From Chitinophagaceae bacterium (GTDB taxonomy: Bacteria > Bacteroidota > Bacteroidia > Chitinophagales > Chitinophagaceae): 7,411 nt of DNA. Shown here one piece after another: positions 6,128 through 7,411 of the stretch. The stretch spans positions 1 to 7,411 of the forward strand of contig JAGKWS010000148.1 in the NCBI GenBank assembly GCA_021151685.1, read 5' to 3'. Below the pieces are notes generated by a model, which saw nothing but the letters and a program-made list of their open reading frames with translations, made no database searches and was not told the DNA's origin. Within the stretch, counting starts at the first letter, position 1; every line of letters starts with the position of its first letter. A program made the translations under genes and the position numbers.

Positions 6128-7411
6128 TTATTTCAGTACCACTTCGGTGGTTTCAGTGGGTTTTATGAAGAAGGTTACCACTTTTTCGCTTCCTGCACTG
6201 CCACCGGGCCCCTTGTGGTAATGCGCCTGATATTCGCCCGGCTGTATCTGCAAGTGTTGCGCTACAGGGTCGGCCAATCTGATGGTAGAGAACGACAAGA
6301 ACTTCTCGCCCAAACGCTGGTACAGGGTCACACTCACCATACCTTCCTCACCTATAAATTTGGCAAAACCCGGCTGAGGTATGGTTATTACACGCTCATC
6401 AAAGTCCAGGTCTATATTGCGCCTGTCCATCGGAAAGGTATTTATCTCCACATGGTAGTTACCCGGTTCAAATTCCAGACGCTCGGTACACTTCTGGCGC
6501 ACTACAGCACCACCCTCTACACGGTTGCGTTCTATTACTGTCGCTTCAAACTCCTTTACAGGCCGTGTAAGGCTACCTGCATACTCAAAGCTAAGGCTGG
6601 CGCGCTTTACGGTTACTATTATCTTGTTCTTCTTCTTAGGCTCTATTACCACATTGTTCACTATCATACCACGGCTTTCAGAGAACGCCATTTTGTAGGT
6701 ACCCGGTGTAATGTCGGTACGAGGGTCGGGGTTGCCGTCGGCATCTACCGTACGGTAGAACCTCTTAATCATTTTATCGGTCTTGGGCTCCAACAGCAGT
6801 ACCTGTGGTGTATTGGGGAAGAATTTGCCATGCCCATTGGTAAAGTACACCTCTACCGTAGTTTCTTCGGCATCTTCTTTTTCCATTGTATACTCGGCTG
6901 CTTTATCGTCCTTCACTGGTGGTGTGGAGGGTTTTGTTGCAGTTGTTTTGGCTACAGGTGCAGGTGGTGGTGGCGGTGGTACATCGTACTTAAACGGTGG
7001 TAAGCCCGGCAACTTGTTGCGGTATTGTATTACCGATCCATTTTCCAGCAGTATAAAGGTCATTACCCTTTTGGGTGGTGTGGGGCGTAGTTTGGCTATG
7101 GTTACCGGTGGTGGTAGTGTAGGCAGCTCTTCTACAATCAATGGTTTGTAGGGGGGTACAACACGTACTGTGGCTTTGTCGGTACGCACATTGCCTATGG
7201 CCATGCGGCTGGTAGAGGCAAACTTCAGTCGGTCTATGGCTACCGGTGCAGGTTTTTCTGCAGGTTCTTCTACTATCAGAGGTTTGTAGGGTTGCACGCC
7301 TATGGTGCGTACCGTAGCGGCCACAGGTTTGCCTGTGGTCATAGGCCTAATGGCTGAAACAGGGGCCTTACTTACGTTAAACACTGGCCTTGGCTCGGGT
7401 GGTGGTGGCGG
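6128..7411 (-). CDS. Proline-rich repeat protein with C-terminal beta-sandwich-like modules, 5' end missing
   Basis: The frame is open to the right edge, so the N-terminus is missing; 427 residues are visible. A GTG at 7382-7384 is internal, as the Pro-rich sequence continues past it. Residues 7-113 hold tandem repeats built around PYKPLIVEE (41-49 and 87-95). A hexaproline stretch (145-150) and a charged linker (KEDAEE) follow. Residues from about 185 to 427 are beta-rich, with three modules marked by PGTY (236), PGNY (316) and PGEY (391) at 75-80-residue spacing, like carboxypeptidase-regulatory or PEGA-type sandwiches. Such tails occur on secreted Bacteroidota proteins, some with von Willebrand A domains, but I see no such domain here. 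Function is not recognised; an envelope or surface role is inferred from composition. The GNAT gene follows 8 bp later. Confidence 0.9.
   Translation of the reverse strand, partial: PPPPPEPRPVFNVSKAPVSAIRPMTTGKPVAATVRTIGVQPYKPLIVEEPAEKPAPVAIDRLKFASTSRMAIGNVRTDKATVRVVPPYKPLIVEELPTLPPPVTIAKLRPTPPKRVMTFILLENGSVIQYRNKLPGLPPFKYDVPPPPPPAPVAKTTATKPSTPPVKDDKAAEYTMEKEDAEETTVEVYFTNGHGKFFPNTPQVLLLEPKTDKMIKRFYRTVDADGNPDPRTDITPGTYKMAFSESRGMIVNNVVIEPKKKNKIIVTVKRASLSFEYAGSLTRPVKEFEATVIERNRVEGGAVVRQKCTERLEFEPGNYHVEINTFPMDRRNIDLDFDERVITIPQPGFAKFIGEEGMVSVTLYQRLGEKFLSFSTIRLADPVAQHLQIQPGEYQAHYHKGPGGSAGSEKVVTFFIKPTETTEVVLK
7073..7411 (-). repeat. Protein-level tandem repeat of about 46-48 residues (PYKPLIVEE units)
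   Basis: Inside the proline-rich gene, two units start with ATVR and carry an identical PYKPLIVEE, encoded at 7265-7291 and 7127-7153, exactly 138 bp (46 codons) apart. After the core each runs into a Pro-rich P-x-P-V segment (PAPVAIDRLK, PPPVTIAKLR). A third, partial unit (PRPVFNVSKAPV) touches the right edge, so the array probably continues outside. Codons in the two cores differ (for example CTG/TTG, ATA/ATT, GAA/GAG), so the repeat is kept at protein level rather than being a recent DNA duplication. Confidence 0.82.

Noticed and set aside
6122..7003. 293-codon open frame on the + strand opposite the repeat protein
   Set aside because: It is rich in Tyr, Cys, His and Trp with no domain, while the opposite frame has ordered repeats, a module pattern and a coupled downstream gene.
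7321..7338. Perfect 7-bp hairpin CCACAGG-TTTG-CCTGTGG
   Set aside because: It lies inside the repeat protein coding sequence and is explained by the codons for TTGKPVA; no sign of a regulatory role.

Overview
The window looks like chromosomal DNA of a Bacteroidota bacterium, probably near the Chitinophagaceae/Chitinophagales (the lineage is inferred). The evidence is a perfect TAnnTTTG -7 promoter element at 3131-3138 with weaker copies elsewhere, no clear Shine-Dalgarno sequences, a Bacteroidota-type YbeY variant, a DUF4919-type secreted protein, and strong preference for the isoleucine codon ATA. No rRNA, tRNA, CRISPR array or insertion sequence was found. The window is densely coding; the longest gap between genes is about 134 bp.

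Left part (1-3079, + strand). The window opens inside a serine beta-lactamase-like hydrolase gene. Next comes a compact unit of ybeY (rRNA maturation endonuclease), an RluA-family pseudouridine synthase that overlaps ybeY by the 4-nt ATGA, and an exported LolA-like protein 13 bp further on. A candidate promoter lies before ybeY and a strong intrinsic terminator at 3045-3079 closes the unit. The first two genes act on ribosomal or other structured RNA; the third is an envelope protein.

Middle part (3080-5673, + strand). The best promoter in the window drives a microbial poly(ADP-ribose) glycohydrolase-like macrodomain protein (TIGR02452 type, GGG-X7-QEE signature intact). It is followed by a secreted DUF4919-type protein, then a 116-aa protein of a family often labelled 'ADP-ribosylation/crystallin J1' whose sequence pattern looks like a miniature ADP-ribosyltransferase fold. 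An ADP-ribose remover and a possible ADP-ribose writer thus lie about 0.9 kb apart on one strand; this is the most interesting hypothesis here. A 99-aa protein resembling YjdJ-type mini-acetyltransferases follows, with a degraded acetyl-CoA loop.

Right part (5691-7411, - strand). A GNAT acetyltransferase gene lies 8 bp downstream of a long proline-rich, repeat-bearing protein gene that runs off the right edge. That protein has about 46-residue tandem repeats centred on PYKPLIVEE, a hexaproline stretch, and three C-terminal beta-sandwich-like modules marked by PG-x-Y. The two genes probably form one operon, converging on the + strand genes at about 5680.
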